A DNA stretch of 64,000 nucleotides from Nocardia yamanashiensis NBRC 100130 (GTDB lineage Bacteria > Actinomycetota > Actinomycetes > Mycobacteriales > Mycobacteriaceae). The stretch lies in contig NZ_BDCD01000019.1 of assembly GCF_001613325.1 (NCBI RefSeq), forward strand, positions 124,001 through 188,000, in the 5' to 3' direction. Positions 43,376-52,564 of this stretch are shown piece after piece (the first letter of the stretch is position 1; each line of letters begins with the position of its first letter). Position numbers and translations under genes: made by a program. The notes under the pieces are model-generated. The model saw only the letters and a program-made list of their open reading frames with translations, was not told the origin of the DNA and made no database searches.

Positions 43376-45391
43376 TCAGTTAGTACTGAGTAGAAAGGCT
43401 AGCGGTCCGAGCGTCACAAAGACGCCTACGACGACGGCAATCACAGTGCTGAAAATATCGTCGGTGCGGCGCAGTACCCGCACGAGCGCGACCAAGCCGA
43501 GAATCACGACCATCGCCAATGCCAGGGCAACCCAGGGGAGCAATTCCCACATGCGTTCGAAACCCTTGAACAGCAACATTCCCGCCACCGCGGCGCCCGC
43601 GCTCTGGCCGCCGAGCACCAGCCATTGGCGGCGATTCTCGTCGTCCTCGGACAGGCCCTTGCCGCGGCTGCGGGACGGGGTCGAACGGGTGCCGCGGGTA
43701 GCCTTCGAGGCCAGCGCCGAGAGCCGGCCGACCACGGAAGTCCGTTCCTCGTCCGGGATTTCGTCGTAATCGTCGAGCGGCTCGTAGAAGTCGGTGAGCT
43801 GTTCGTCGGGATCGGGTTCGGCGACGGCCGCGCCCCGGCGGCGCGAACCACCGGCCCGGCGTTTGCCGCCGCGGCGCGAATTCCGTTCGTCCGCACGGTC
43901 GCGCGCATCGCGGAGCAGATCACCGGCAACCGTCTCGCCGGACAGCAGCTGCTGATCTTCCTCGGCATGCGCCCAGGAATCGGCATGATCATCGTGGTCG
44001 TCGTGGTCGTCCTCGACTTCGGCGGGCCGGCGGCGCGCTGTCCATTCGGCGAGTGCGCTCTTGCCGCGCCGTGAATCGTCCTCGCGCGCATCACGACCCG
44101 CGCCGCGACCGTTGGGAGCCAGATCCTCGCGACCGCCACGGCCGTTGCGATTGTCGAAACCGGGACCCTGATCGAGCCCCCGCGGGTCCTGCCCGAAGCG
44201 CGGCTCCGGGGCTTGACGCTCGGCTTCGGCCTGGCGCTGCGCCTCGGCGTGCCGACGGGCCGAGCGCGACATGGGCGGCGCGGCCGGTGCGGGCGCGGGC
44301 GGCGCCATGGGGGCGGCCTGGATGGGATCGAAACCCGGGGTGCGCGGCGGGGCCGGCGGGGCGGCGGGCGCGGACCAGGAGGGCCCGGAGTCGCCGTGCT
44401 GCAGGCGGCCCGCACCGTCACCACGGAAGGGATGCACCTCGTCGGTGGACTCGTCGTCGGGATCGAAGCGGCGGCGGCGACCGCCCTCGCGCGGGGCCTC
44501 CGGCGCGGCGCCGCCGTCGAACTCGCCCGGGGCGAGTTCGTCGTCCAGCGGATCGGGTTTGCGGCGGCGGCCGCCGCGCGACTTCCCGGCGGCGGGAGCC
44601 TGTCCGTCGAGCAGGGCGGCGGCATCGAAGGAGCCGTTCGTGCCGTTGGGGTAGCCGTTGCGGGGGGCGGCGTAATCGTCCGGGGACCCGTAGCCGTTCG
44701 GCGCGGCGTACCCGTTGGCGGACTGTCCCGCATAGCCGTTCGCGCCGGCGGCCGGATCGGCGTAACCGTTCGCGCCGTAACCGCCTGCGGCTGCGCCGTT
44801 CGCGCCGTAGCCGTTCGGGGCAGCGCCGTTCGCGCCGTAACCGTTCGGGGCGCCGTAACCGTTGCTTCCGCCGCGCGGGTCGGCCGGGGGCGTCTGCGCG
44901 GGGGGCCAGTCGATGCCGCTGGACCAGCTGTAGCCGGAGGAATCGGATAGGGAGCCCGAGCCCGAATCGGGCTGTTCGGTCGGCGCTAGGGGGTCGTAGA
45001 ACGAAATCGGCCCGGAGAGCGGTGAATACGCGGGCTCGGAATCGGGTACCGAGTAGCTGGAGTAGTCCGGCTGTGGATCGGCGGTAGGAGTTGAAAAGTC
45101 CGAGTAATCCGAAAAGTTCGAGTAGTCAGAATAATTCGGGAAGTTCGAATAGTTTGAAAAGTCCGAATCGGTGGACGTAGGTTCGGCCGCCGGCTCGGCC
45201 GCCGCTTCATCCGGCGCGGCGTGCGAGGAAGACCCCCGCCCCACCACCGGGATATCCCCGGTGAGGTCCGCGACCGAAATCCCGCGGCCGCTACGCCTTC
45301 TGCGCCCACCCCCGCCGTTGGCGGGCGCCGCTTGTTGCCCGTTCCGCGCCAATAGCTCGGCGACGGACAGCTGACTTACATCCTCGGTCAT
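43376..45391 (-). CDS. Large repeat-rich cytoplasmic/membrane protein (Rv0497-like, expanded)
   Basis: 671 residues. A conserved N-terminal SQLSVAELLARNGQQ and ISVADLTGDIPVVGRG are followed by two tandem-repeat blocks, (Y/F)S(N/D) triplets at about 76-100 and NGYGA-type units at about 176-250, then a long charged disordered part and three C-terminal helices (from about 590). M. tuberculosis Rv0497 is about 310 residues, so the middle is greatly expanded. It overlaps the ppx gene by ATGA. Function unknown; the architecture suggests a membrane-tethered scaffold. Confidence 0.8.
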   Translation of the reverse strand: MTEDVSQLSVAELLARNGQQAAPANGGGGRRRRSGRGISVADLTGDIPVVGRGSSSHAAPDEAAAEPAAEPTSTDSDFSNYSNFPNYSDYSNFSDYSDFSTPTADPQPDYSSYSVPDSEPAYSPLSGPISFYDPLAPTEQPDSGSGSLSDSSGYSWSSGIDWPPAQTPPADPRGGSNGYGAPNGYGANGAAPNGYGANGAAAGGYGANGYADPAAGANGYAGQSANGYAAPNGYGSPDDYAAPRNGYPNGTNGSFDAAALLDGQAPAAGKSRGGRRRKPDPLDDELAPGEFDGGAAPEAPREGGRRRRFDPDDESTDEVHPFRGDGAGRLQHGDSGPSWSAPAAPPAPPRTPGFDPIQAAPMAPPAPAPAAPPMSRSARRHAEAQRQAEAERQAPEPRFGQDPRGLDQGPGFDNRNGRGGREDLAPNGRGAGRDAREDDSRRGKSALAEWTARRRPAEVEDDHDDHDDHADSWAHAEEDQQLLSGETVAGDLLRDARDRADERNSRRGGKRRAGGSRRRGAAVAEPDPDEQLTDFYEPLDDYDEIPDEERTSVVGRLSALASKATRGTRSTPSRSRGKGLSEDDENRRQWLVLGGQSAGAAVAGMLLFKGFERMWELLPWVALALAMVVILGLVALVRVLRRTDDIFSTVIAVVVGVFVTLGPLAFLLSTN

Positions 45392-46380
45392 CGAGACACC
45401 GTTTCGATCGTGCCCGACGCAGCGCCGTTGGGGCCACCGGCTATCGGTTCGCTATCCAGGTCGGTATCGAGTTTTCGCAATATCAATCCCTCCCGTAGCG
45501 CCCAGGGACAGATTTCCAGCGTGTCCAGCGACAACGCGCGCATGCTCGCTTCCGCGACCAACGCGCCCGCCACCAACTGCTGGGACCGATCAGAACTTAC
45601 GCCTTCCAATTCTGCCCGGTCGGCCGCTGTCATTCTCGATATGAACGCAATCAGCTGCCGCAGGCCGGAACTGGTGAGGGTACGCCGTACCCGGGTCCCC
45701 GCGGTAGAGGGGGCGGCGCCGGTGAGACGGGCGAGCGAGCGGAAGGTCTTCGAGGTGCCGACCGCTAAGTCCGGTTTGCCCACTTCGAGCATCTGCTTGG
45801 CGGGGACCACCAATTCGGCGTCCAGCCAGTCCCGCAGCACCGCGACCCGGCGCTTGCCCGGCGGATCGTGCCGCAGCCAGTCCCGAGTGAGCCGGCCCGC
45901 GCCCAATTGCAGCGACAGCGCCAGATCCGGATCCTCGTCCGCGCCGTTGCTCAACTCCAGCGAGCCGCCGCCGATATCCAGATTGAGAATCCGCCCGGCG
46001 CTCCAGCCGTACCAGCGGCGCACCGCCAGGAAGGTGGACCGGGCCTCGTCAACCCCCGACAACACCTTCAGGTTCACGCCGGTCTCGGCGCGCACCTTGG
46101 CCAGCACCTCTTCGGAATTGGTGGCCTCGCGGACCGCGGAGGTGGCGAAGGCCATCAACTCCACGCAGCCGGAAGTCCTTGCGATACTGGCGAATTCGCC
46201 GACCGTCGCGGTGAGCCTGGCCGCCCCGGCGGGCGTGATCCGCCCCCGGCTGTCCATGCTCTCCGCCAAACGCAACGTCGCCTTCGTGGAAGACATCGGC
46301 AGCGGATGGCCACCGCGATGCGCGTCCACCACGAGCAGGTGGACGGTATTGCTTCCCACATCGAGTACACCGAGCCGCAC
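45388..46380 (-). CDS. Ppx/GppA phosphatase family protein (Rv0496-like)
   Basis: A 330-residue exopolyphosphatase/pppGpp phosphohydrolase-type ASKHA protein. The phosphate-1 loop is [19 protein letters not shown], the second [15 protein letters not shown], and [16 protein letters not shown] is the catalytic Glu region. It may hydrolyse polyphosphate or (p)ppGpp. GTG 46380 is set by a leaderless promoter. First gene of a ppx, Rv0497-like, Rv0498-like operon. Links to phosphate metabolism through the nearby senX3-regX3 are contextual only. Confidence 0.9.
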   Translation of the reverse strand: MRLGVLDVGSNTVHLLVVDAHRGGHPLPMSSTKATLRLAESMDSRGRITPAGAARLTATVGEFASIARTSGCVELMAFATSAVREATNSEEVLAKVRAETGVNLKVLSGVDEARSTFLAVRRWYGWSAGRILNLDIGGGSLELSNGADEDPDLALSLQLGAGRLTRDWLRHDPPGKRRVAVLRDWLDAELVVPAKQMLEVGKPDLAVGTSKTFRSLARLTGAAPSTAGTRVRRTLTSSGLRQLIAFISRMTAADRAELEGVSSDRSQQLVAGALVAEASMRALSLDTLEICPWALREGLILRKLDTDLDSEPIAGGPNGAASGTIETVSR

Positions 46381-46386
46381 AAGAAC

Positions 46387-46392
46387 ACGGTA
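46387..46392 (-). promoter_or_regulatory. Leaderless -10 hexamer (ppx/gppA)
   Basis: TACCGT on the minus strand, 6 bases before GTG 46380. Confidence 0.6.
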
Positions 46393-46445
46393 CTGGGTGC
46401 GTCACGACTTCAGGCATGGCGACTGAACTGTTAGCGTTCCGCGGT

Positions 46446-47351
46446 GTGACGGCAGGTGCATCGGCGAGCGCGCCGACCGGGCTTCGACCAGCGGCGAAGA
46501 TCAACCCGGCCCCGGAGGTGGAACTCGACTTCCCCAGGGAATGGATCGAGTTCGTGGATCCAGCTAATGACGAGCATTTGATCGCGGCCGATCTGACCTG
46601 GCTGTTGTCGCGCTGGACCTGCGTGTTTGGTACGCCGGCGTGCCAGGGCATCATCGAGGGCCGCATAGACGACGGCTGCTGCTCACACGGGGCATTCCTG
46701 TCGGACGAGGACGACGCCAAGAAGCTGCACAAGGCTGTGAAAATGCTCACACCCGAGGATTGGCAGCTGATGCCGGAGGCCACCGACGCCTCCGGGAAGG
46801 TGCGCAAGAAGCTGTATCTCGAGGAGGACGACCTCGATGACGAACCGGCGGTGCGCACCCGGCGTTTCGATGGCGCGTGCATCTTCCTGAACCGCCCGGG
46901 CTTCGCGAACGGCATCGGCTGCTCGCTGCACACCATGGCGCTGCGCAAGGGTCTGGAACCGCTGACGGTCAAGCCCGAGGTGTGCTGGCAGCTGCCGATC
47001 CGGCGCACCCAGGAGTGGGTGGACCGGCCCGACGGCGTGGAGATCCTGCGCACCGTGGTCACCGAGTACGACCGGCGCGGCTGGGGGCCGGGCGGGCTGG
47101 ACCTGAACTGGTACTGCACCGGATCGCCGGACGCGCATGTCGGCACCCGGCCGGTGTGGGAGGCGTACGCGCCGGAATTGATCGAGCTGCTCGGGCAGCC
47201 GGCCTACGACGAACTCGCGCGGCACTGCCGGCGGCGGCAGGGGCTGGGCATCGTGGCGGTGCATCCGGCGACGGTGGTCGCGCAGGAGAAAGCGGCCGCG
47301 GCGGCTCCGAAGGCCAAGGCCGCCAAGTCCAAAGCCAAGACGGCCGGGTAA
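46446..47351 (+). CDS. Conserved Cys-rich protein (Rv0495c-like)
   Basis: 301 residues. Two Cys-rich segments look like a metal- or cluster-binding site: [13 protein letters not shown] with [10 protein letters not shown], and [20 protein letters not shown] with EVCWQLPI and NWYCTGSP. The C-terminal tail is Ala/Lys-rich ([14 protein letters not shown]), histone-like. It closely resembles what I recall of Rv0495c, which is of unknown function. Start GTG 46446 was taken (TAGCGT 8 bases upstream, length near Rv0495c). ATG 46416 adds ten residues. Confidence 0.82.
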   Translation: MTAGASASAPTGLRPAAKINPAPEVELDFPREWIEFVDPANDEHLIAADLTWLLSRWTCVFGTPACQGIIEGRIDDGCCSHGAFLSDEDDAKKLHKAVKMLTPEDWQLMPEATDASGKVRKKLYLEEDDLDDEPAVRTRRFDGACIFLNRPGFANGIGCSLHTMALRKGLEPLTVKPEVCWQLPIRRTQEWVDRPDGVEILRTVVTEYDRRGWGPGGLDLNWYCTGSPDAHVGTRPVWEAYAPELIELLGQPAYDELARHCRRRQGLGIVAVHPATVVAQEKAAAAAPKAKAAKSKAKTAG

Positions 47352-47373
47352 TCCCGGAGAAACTAGACAACTG

Positions 47374-47399
47374 ACCGGTAACTTTCTGAAAACCGGTAA
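47374..47399 (+). promoter_or_regulatory. Direct repeat upstream of the secreted Ig-like family
   Basis: ACCGGTAA at 47374-47381 and again at 47392-47399, 18 bp apart, about 72 bases before the first family gene. Possible binding site of a tandem-binding activator. Confidence 0.3.
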
Positions 47400-47470
47400 T
47401 TTCAGATAGCTGCTCACTTACTGTGCGACAGACCCATCCCCCTCAATGGGTCGCAGCACAGGAGAACAGC

Positions 47471-48145
47471 ATGAGCACTTTCACCCCCGGCCGCCGCCGT
47501 ATCGGTCTCGGCATCGCCGGGCTCGCGGTGGCGACCGGCGTGGGCGCGGCCCTCTACGCACCCGCCACGCCGGACGCCAACGCGGCGGTCGACTCGATCA
47601 GCGTCTCGGCGACCGATCTGAAGGTCGGCACCCAGTACACGCTGAGCGCCAACCTCAGCGGCGCGAGCTTCGGACTGCTCGTCTACTGGACCGACAACGG
47701 CGACGCCATCACCGATCCCGCGGCGAAAGTGCCGTACCCGCCGTACCACACCAGCACCCCGTGGACGCCGAAAACCGCTGGGCAGCATGTGATCGCGCTG
47801 TCGCAGGGCAGCAGCACCAAGACCCTGGTGCTGAACGTGAGCGATGGTTCGGTCCCGACCACCACGGTCCCGCCGACAACCACGACCACGGTCCCCCCGA
47901 CGACGACGGTGCCGCCGACCACCACGGTCCCGCCCACCACCGAGCCGACCACCACGGTGCCGCCCACCACGACCGTGCCGCCCACGACGACGGTCCCGCC
48001 GACCACCGAGCCGACGACGACGGTCCCGCCCACCACGACCGTGCCGCCGACCACCACGGTGCCGCCGACCACGACCACCACGGTGCCGCCCACGACCACC
48101 AAGCCCGGCGGCGGCTCGGGCAGCTTCGACGGCCTGCCGTTCTGA
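47471..48145 (+). CDS. Secreted single Ig-like domain protein with Thr-Pro tail (family member 1)
   Basis: 224 residues. A signal peptide (about 1-39, ends ANA-AVDS), one ~85-residue beta domain (ISVSATDLKVGTQYTLSANL, FGLLVYWTDNGDAI, TPWTPKTAGQHVIALSQGSS, TLVLNVSDG), then an ~80-residue Thr-Pro tail made of TTVPP/TTEP units and a Gly/Ser end. The domain resembles bacterial Ig-like Big_3_5 repeats, here as a single copy. AGGAG at 6 bases supports ATG 47471. The tail looks like a mucin-like or wall-spanning stalk. First of four tandem paralogues. Confidence 0.8.
   Translation: MSTFTPGRRRIGLGIAGLAVATGVGAALYAPATPDANAAVDSISVSATDLKVGTQYTLSANLSGASFGLLVYWTDNGDAITDPAAKVPYPPYHTSTPWTPKTAGQHVIALSQGSSTKTLVLNVSDGSVPTTTVPPTTTTTVPPTTTVPPTTTVPPTTEPTTTVPPTTTVPPTTTVPPTTEPTTTVPPTTTVPPTTTVPPTTTTTVPPTTTKPGGGSGSFDGLPF
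47866..48105 (+). repeat. Coding tandem repeat (Thr-Pro tail)
   Basis: Imperfect 15-base units of the type ACCACGGTCCCGCCG, encoding TTVPP, inside family member 1. In-frame periodicity and synonymous variation show a coding repeat. Confidence 0.8.
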
Positions 48146-48229
48146 TCCGAAGGGATCCCGTGTCCCGGGATCCCTTCTCACCCCTCCCCTGATTCACCCC
48201 TCCCCTGATCGCAGCACAGGAGAACCCCC

Positions 48230-48751
48230 ATGAAGTTCAAACCAGCCGGCCGCATCGGCGTGGGTATCGCCGGGCTCGCGGTCGCCGCGGGCGCGGCGCT
48301 CGTCGTCGGCAATTCCCCGGACGCCGCGGCGACCGTGGACGCCATCAGCATCTCGTCGAACGATCTGCGCGTCGGGCAGACCTACGACCTGCAGGCGACG
48401 CTGAGCGGCGCGTCGGTCGGCCTGCTCATCTACTGGGCCGACAACGGCGAGGCGCTGACCGATCCGGCGGCCCAGGTGCCGATGCCGCCGGGCCACTCCA
48501 GCGCCAGCTGGACGCCGAAAACCGCTGGGCAGCATGTCATCACCGCTACTCAGGGCGGCAATACCAAGTCGCTGGTGGTGACCGTGACCGATGGCTCGAC
48601 CACCGTCCCGCCGACCACGACGGTCCCGCCGAGCACCACCACCGCACCGCCCACCACCAAGCCGAGCTCCGGCAGCGGCGGCCTGGGCAGCGGTTCGGGC
48701 GGTTCCGGCAGCGCGGGCAAGATCCTCGGCGGACTGCTCGGCAGCAGCTAG
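48230..48751 (+). CDS. Secreted single Ig-like domain protein (family member 2)
   Basis: 173 residues. Signal peptide (about 1-34), the same beta domain (ISISSNDLRVGQTYDLQATL, VGLLIYWADNGEAL, ASWTPKTAGQHVITATQGGN), then a short TTVPP tract and a Gly/Ser-rich tail ending KILGGLLGSS. AGGAG at 6 bases before the ATG. It shares a 29-base identical stretch with member 1 in the WTPKTAGQH region, a sign of recent duplication or gene conversion. Confidence 0.8.
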   Translation: MKFKPAGRIGVGIAGLAVAAGAALVVGNSPDAAATVDAISISSNDLRVGQTYDLQATLSGASVGLLIYWADNGEALTDPAAQVPMPPGHSSASWTPKTAGQHVITATQGGNTKSLVVTVTDGSTTVPPTTTVPPSTTTAPPTTKPSSGSGGLGSGSGGSGSAGKILGGLLGSS

Positions 48752-48770
48752 GTACAGGAGAAACAGCACC

Positions 48771-49232
48771 ATGCGCATCACCCCCGCGCGAATCAGCCTG
48801 CGCCGCACCGGCATCGGGGCCACCGGCATCGCCGCGCTGGCCGCCGCCGCGGTCCTGGCCGCACCCGCCGCCCTGGCCTCGGTCGACACCGTCACGGTGG
48901 AAGGCTCCGGCTACACGGTCGGCAAGGAATACACCATCTCGGTCACCGTCAGCGGCGCCCCGGCCGGGCTGCTCGTCTACTACAGCGACAACGGCGACTT
49001 CATCGGCAAGCCGAAAGTGCCGTGGCCGCCGGGCAAGTCGAGCACCGCCTGGACGCCCTCGACCGCCGGCAAGCACACCATCACCGTCGAACAGGGCGGG
49101 TTCACGCGCTCGGTCGTGGTCGACGTGCAGGAGCAGCCGATCGGGTCCGGCAGCTCTTCCAGCGGCAGCGGTTTCGGGCCCGGCGGTCCGCTGGGCAGCG
49201 GCAGCAGCGGCACCACGCCGGACAACAAGTGA
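48771..49232 (+). CDS. Secreted single Ig-like domain protein (family member 3)
   Basis: 153 residues. Signal peptide (about 1-36, ALAS), a more divergent domain (VTVEGSGYTVGKEYTISVTV, AGLLVYYSDNGDFIG, TAWTPSTAGKHTITVEQGG), then a Ser/Gly tail without the Thr-Pro tract. AGGAG lies 10 bases before ATG 48771, 19 bases after member 2. The longer frame from 48591 is read-through of member 2 and is rejected. Confidence 0.8.
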   Translation: MRITPARISLRRTGIGATGIAALAAAAVLAAPAALASVDTVTVEGSGYTVGKEYTISVTVSGAPAGLLVYYSDNGDFIGKPKVPWPPGKSSTAWTPSTAGKHTITVEQGGFTRSVVVDVQEQPIGSGSSSSGSGFGPGGPLGSGSSGTTPDNK

Positions 49233-49243
49233 CAGGACGCGTC

Positions 49244-49708
49244 ATGAGCACCTTCTCGCACCGGATGGGCACCGCGGTGGCGGGCGTGGCCGCCGCGGCC
49301 GCCGTGGCCGTCATCGCGGCCCCGCAGGCGCAGGCGACGGTCGATGCCGTGGCCATCTCCGGGGCCGCGCCGTACAAGATCAACACCGAGTACACGCTGA
49401 CCGCCAACCTGAGCGGGGCGGGCATCGGGCTGCTCGTCTACTGGACCGACAACGGCGAGAAGCTGGAACCGAAAGCGGGTCAGGTGCCGTGGCCGGTCGG
49501 CGAGGCCAGCATCACATGGAAGCCGGCCACCGCGGGGCAGCATCTGATCACGGCCGCGCAGGGCGGGAGCACCAAGACCATCACCGTCAATGTGGTGGAT
49601 CCGTCCGTCCCCGGCAATCCGGGCACGCCCGGCGGCGGCGATTCCGGGAGCGCGAGCAAGGGCCTGGGCAGCATTCTGGGCGGGCTCACCGGCAGCGCCG
49701 GGTCTTAG
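49244..49708 (+). CDS. Secreted single Ig-like domain protein (family member 4)
   Basis: 154 residues. Signal peptide (about 1-31, AQA), domain with AISGAAPYKINTEYTLTANL, IGLLVYWTDNGEKL, ITWKPATAGQHLITAAQGGS and VNVVDPSVPGNP, then a Gly/Ser-rich tail ending LGSILGGLTGS, like member 2. It starts 11 bases after member 3, so members 2-4 and probably 1 are one operon. No sortase or lipobox motif, so it is probably freely secreted or wall-associated. Confidence 0.8.
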   Translation: MSTFSHRMGTAVAGVAAAAAVAVIAAPQAQATVDAVAISGAAPYKINTEYTLTANLSGAGIGLLVYWTDNGEKLEPKAGQVPWPVGEASITWKPATAGQHLITAAQGGSTKTITVNVVDPSVPGNPGTPGGGDSGSASKGLGSILGGLTGSAGS

Positions 49709-49900
49709 AGCGATTCCGTATCACCGAAGGTGTCCGGCGGGTGAATTTCCGGGGTTCGGCGCGGTCTTTCCAATCAGGCTGCGCCGAACCCGGTTTCGGG
49801 AAACCTCGGGGTCGATGACCTGGCGCTGTGAGTAGCCGGAAGTAGGCCCGACACCGTTCGGCTATAGCGAATTCACCAAAACGTGTTAGACATCCTGCCC

Positions 49901-50233
49901 ATGATCAAGAAAACCCTCGCCGTCGCCGCTCTGGCCGCCGGCGCCGCTGTCGCCCTCGCTCCGATCGCCGGCGCCGACAGCGTCGATCCCACCAAGTTCT
50001 CCGACCGCACCGCCGATTTCGTGCCCTACAACGATCCGGCCGCGCTGAACGCCAAGGCCAACGGCAAGCTGCTCATCATCAGCCCCACGGGCGTCAACGG
50101 CACCATCGCCTGCCGCGGCAACGGCGTGGACGTGGCCTGGTACGACTGCATGCAGGAAGACGCCTACGGCTGGGTCAACCTCAAGGAAATCGACACCCCG
50201 CTGGGCAAGGCGTGGACCACCCTGCCGCTCTGA
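49901..50233 (+). CDS. Small secreted protein, unknown
   Basis: 110 residues. The signal peptide MIKKTLAVAALAAGAAVALA ends near GAD. The mature part is about 80 residues with two Cys that may pair (GTIACRGNGVDVAWYDCMQED) and DRTADFVPYNDPAALNAKANGKLLIISPTG. No family recognised. ATG 49901 places the signal correctly; the longer start at 49883 is rejected. It follows the Ig-like cluster by 190 bases and is closed by a strong terminator. Confidence 0.75.
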   Translation: MIKKTLAVAALAAGAAVALAPIAGADSVDPTKFSDRTADFVPYNDPAALNAKANGKLLIISPTGVNGTIACRGNGVDVAWYDCMQEDAYGWVNLKEIDTPLGKAWTTLPL

Positions 50234-50268
50234 CGAAAGACCATTCGACGGTCGGGGTGAAAGACTTT

Positions 50269-50308
50269 CTCGCGCCCGCTTCGGTAGAAGCGGGCGCGAG
50301 TTTCTTTT
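50269..50308 (+). terminator. Strong intrinsic terminator
   Basis: A perfect 14-bp stem CTCGCGCCCGCTTC / GAAGCGGGCGCGAG with a GGTA loop, followed by TTTCTTTT. It lies 35 bases after the secreted-protein stop. Confidence 0.85.
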
Positions 50309-50344
50309 GCGGGGTGCCGCCCGAGTCCGCTCGGGAAGAGTTCC

Positions 50345-50373
50345 GAGCCCGCTGCGTGGCACGCAGCGGGCTC
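50345..50373 (-). terminator. Terminator of senX3-regX3
   Basis: GAGCCCGCTGCGT / ACGCAGCGGGCTC, a 13-bp stem with a 3-base loop, 23 bases after the regX3 stop. Confidence 0.65.
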
Positions 50374-50396
50374 GAATCATGTTCGGGGAGGCGGTT

Positions 50397-51086
50397 TTAC
50401 GCTTCCAGCTTGTAGCCCAGGCCGCGGACCGTGACCAGGTGCTCCGGCTTGGCCGGATCCGCTTCGATCTTGGAGCGCAGGCGCTTGACGTGCACGTCGA
50501 GGGTCTTGGTGTCGCCGACGTAGTCCGCGCCCCACACCCGGTCGATGAGCTGCCCGCGGGTCAGCACGCGGCCGGAGTTGCGGAGCAGGTACTCCAGCAG
50601 GTCGAACTCCTTGAGCGGCAATGTCACCGACTTGCCGTTCACCTGCACCGTGTGGCGATCCACGTCCATGCGGACCGGTCCCGCCTCCAGCACGCTGGTC
50701 TCGCCGCCCTGATCGGCCTCCTCGCCCACGCCGCGGCGCAGCACGGCGCGGATGCGCGCGATCAGCTCACGCGAGGAATAGGGCTTGGTGACATAGTCGT
50801 CCGCGCCCAGTTCCAGGCCGACCACCTTGTCGATCTCGCTGTCGCGCGCGGTCACCATGATGACCGGGACGCTGCCGCGAGCGCGCAGCTGCTTGCACAC
50901 GTCGGTGCCGCTCATGCCGGGCAGCATGAGGTCGAGCAAGACGATGTCCGCGCCGGAGCGATCGAACTCGGCCAGGGCCGAGGGGCCGTCACCGACCACG
51001 GTGACTTCGAACCCTTCCTTGCGCAGCAGGAACGCGAGCGGATCGGCCAGCGACTCCTCGTCCTCGACGATCAGCACACTCGTCAT
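50397..51086 (-). CDS. regX3: Phosphate-responsive response regulator RegX3
   Basis: A 229-residue OmpR/PhoB-type regulator. The receiver domain (1-120) has [18 protein letters not shown], the phospho-acceptor Asp in [14 protein letters not shown], and the TARDSE and TKPYSSREL switch residues. The C-terminal winged helix ends [28 protein letters not shown]. It controls phosphate-starvation genes in mycobacteria. ATG 51086 overlaps the senX3 stop (ATGA); the extra upstream frame is senX3 in another frame. Confidence 0.95.
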   Translation of the reverse strand: MTSVLIVEDEESLADPLAFLLRKEGFEVTVVGDGPSALAEFDRSGADIVLLDLMLPGMSGTDVCKQLRARGSVPVIMVTARDSEIDKVVGLELGADDYVTKPYSSRELIARIRAVLRRGVGEEADQGGETSVLEAGPVRMDVDRHTVQVNGKSVTLPLKEFDLLEYLLRNSGRVLTRGQLIDRVWGADYVGDTKTLDVHVKRLRSKIEADPAKPEHLVTVRGLGYKLEA

Positions 51087-52330
51087 CGGGTTGCCTCCAC
51101 ACCGTTGGTTCTGGCCCGCCCGAGGGGGCGCGTGCCGTTTTCCTTCTTCACCGCCGGGATGCCGGCGGAGAGCTTCTTGTCCGCGCCGTTCAGGTCGGCG
51201 GGGTGGGCCGGGATCCGCAGGGTGAATGTGGATCCGGTGCCCAGCTTGCTCCACAGGGTGATCTCACCGTTGTGGTTGGCGGCCACGTGCTTGACGATAG
51301 CCAGCCCGAGCCCGGTACCGCCGGTGGCGCGCGAGCGCGCCTTGTCGGCCCGGAAGAATCGTTCGAAGACCCGTTCCTGATCTTCCTTGGCGATGCCGAT
51401 GCCGCGGTCGGTGACGGCGATGTTCACGTAACCGCCGCGCAGCGACCGGCTCACCGAGACGTGCGAACCGCGCGGGGAGTACGCGATGGCGTTCTCCACC
51501 AGGTTCGACAGCGCGGTCACCAGCAGGGTCTGATCGCCGAGCACCTCGAGGCCGCTGTTGGCGTCGGTGCTGACGGTGATGCCCGCGGCCTCGGCCACGT
51601 TCCGGGAGCGCTCGAGCGCCTGGGTGACCACGGAATCGACGTCCACGGCCTCGAGTTCGGGCAGCTTCTCCGCGCCCTGCAGGCGCGACAGCGCGATCAG
51701 CTCGGTGACCATCTTGCCCATGCGGCGGGCTTCGCCGTGCAGCCGCTCACCGAAGTGGCGCACCGAATCGGGATCGTCGGCGGACTCCAGCAACGCCTCG
51801 GCCAACAGGCTCATGGCGCCGACCGGGGTCTTGAGTTCGTGGCTGACGTTGGCCACGAAGTCGCGCCGGGTGGCTTCCATGCGGGCCTGCTCGGAGTCGT
51901 CGTCGGCGAACAGGACCACGAAGTTCGTGTTCTCCTGCGAGAGCGGGCGAGCAACCCCTCGGACAGCGAGGCGGGCACGGCCGGGCATGGGAATCTTGGC
52001 GGTGAGCTCGAATTCGACGTCCTGCGCGCCGGAAAGCACCTGTTCGACGGCGGCCCAGGCGCGTTCGTCGAGCAACCGGTCGTGCACCACGCCCAGCTCC
52101 TCGGCGCGCGGGTTCACCAGCACCACGTCCCGGTACTGGTCGACCACCGCGATGCCGCTCTCGGAGGCCAGCACGATCAGGTCCAGGACCTGCGACATGG
52201 TGAGCCCGGGGTCGGCCGCGGCGCGCAGCCGCTCCTGCCGGGCATTCACATACGGGATGAGCAATCCGCCGACGGCCAGTCCAACTACGGCCGCCAGGAC
52301 TGCCAGAAGCACGGCCTGTGGAACGCTCAC
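51083..52330 (-). CDS. senX3: Sensor histidine kinase SenX3
   Basis: 415 residues. Two N-terminal helices ([22 protein letters not shown] region), a PAS-like domain (about 50-150), HisKA with the phospho-His in [19 protein letters not shown], and HATPase_c ([44 protein letters not shown]). The partner of RegX3 in phosphate sensing. GTG 52330 follows a leaderless promoter, and the longer frame to 52408 is rejected. The order senX3 then regX3 matches Rv0490-Rv0491. Confidence 0.95.
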   Translation of the reverse strand: MSVPQAVLLAVLAAVVGLAVGGLLIPYVNARQERLRAAADPGLTMSQVLDLIVLASESGIAVVDQYRDVVLVNPRAEELGVVHDRLLDERAWAAVEQVLSGAQDVEFELTAKIPMPGRARLAVRGVARPLSQENTNFVVLFADDDSEQARMEATRRDFVANVSHELKTPVGAMSLLAEALLESADDPDSVRHFGERLHGEARRMGKMVTELIALSRLQGAEKLPELEAVDVDSVVTQALERSRNVAEAAGITVSTDANSGLEVLGDQTLLVTALSNLVENAIAYSPRGSHVSVSRSLRGGYVNIAVTDRGIGIAKEDQERVFERFFRADKARSRATGGTGLGLAIVKHVAANHNGEITLWSKLGTGSTFTLRIPAHPADLNGADKKLSAGIPAVKKENGTRPLGRARTNGVEATR

Positions 52331-52337
52331 ATACTGA

Positions 52338-52343
52338 ATCGTA
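52338..52343 (-). promoter_or_regulatory. Leaderless -10 hexamer (senX3)
   Basis: TACGAT on the minus strand, 7 bases before GTG 52330. Confidence 0.6.
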
Positions 52344-52488
52344 CGGTCGCCGACACGCGGGCCAACCCGGGGTGTTGGAAGTTTCACCCAGGTCACGGGC
52401 ACTTCCACGGGCGTTACCCGGGCGTTTACGTGTTGTTCGCACTCGGCGTGGCGAATCCCCCGCGAACTCCCTGGCGGGAAATGGGGAT

Positions 52489-52514
52489 TCTCAGGGGCGA
52501 GCCCCTGAAACCCC
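52489..52514 (+). repeat. Dispersed palindromic element, copy 3 (core only)
   Basis: TCAGGGGCGAGCCCCTGA (52491-52508) with flanking TC and AACCCC, the same as 5329-5354 apart from the loop (GA for AA). It lies between the HxlR gene stop and senX3. Confidence 0.65.
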
Positions 52515-52564
52515 AGTTGGGAGGGGAGTCTCGACGGCGCGACCGGACGAAGTCGGCAGACCGG

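Noticed and set aside
47866-48105. CRISPR-like periodic repeat
   Set aside because: The unit is 15 bases, in frame, with synonymous changes and no spacers. It encodes Thr-Pro repeats.
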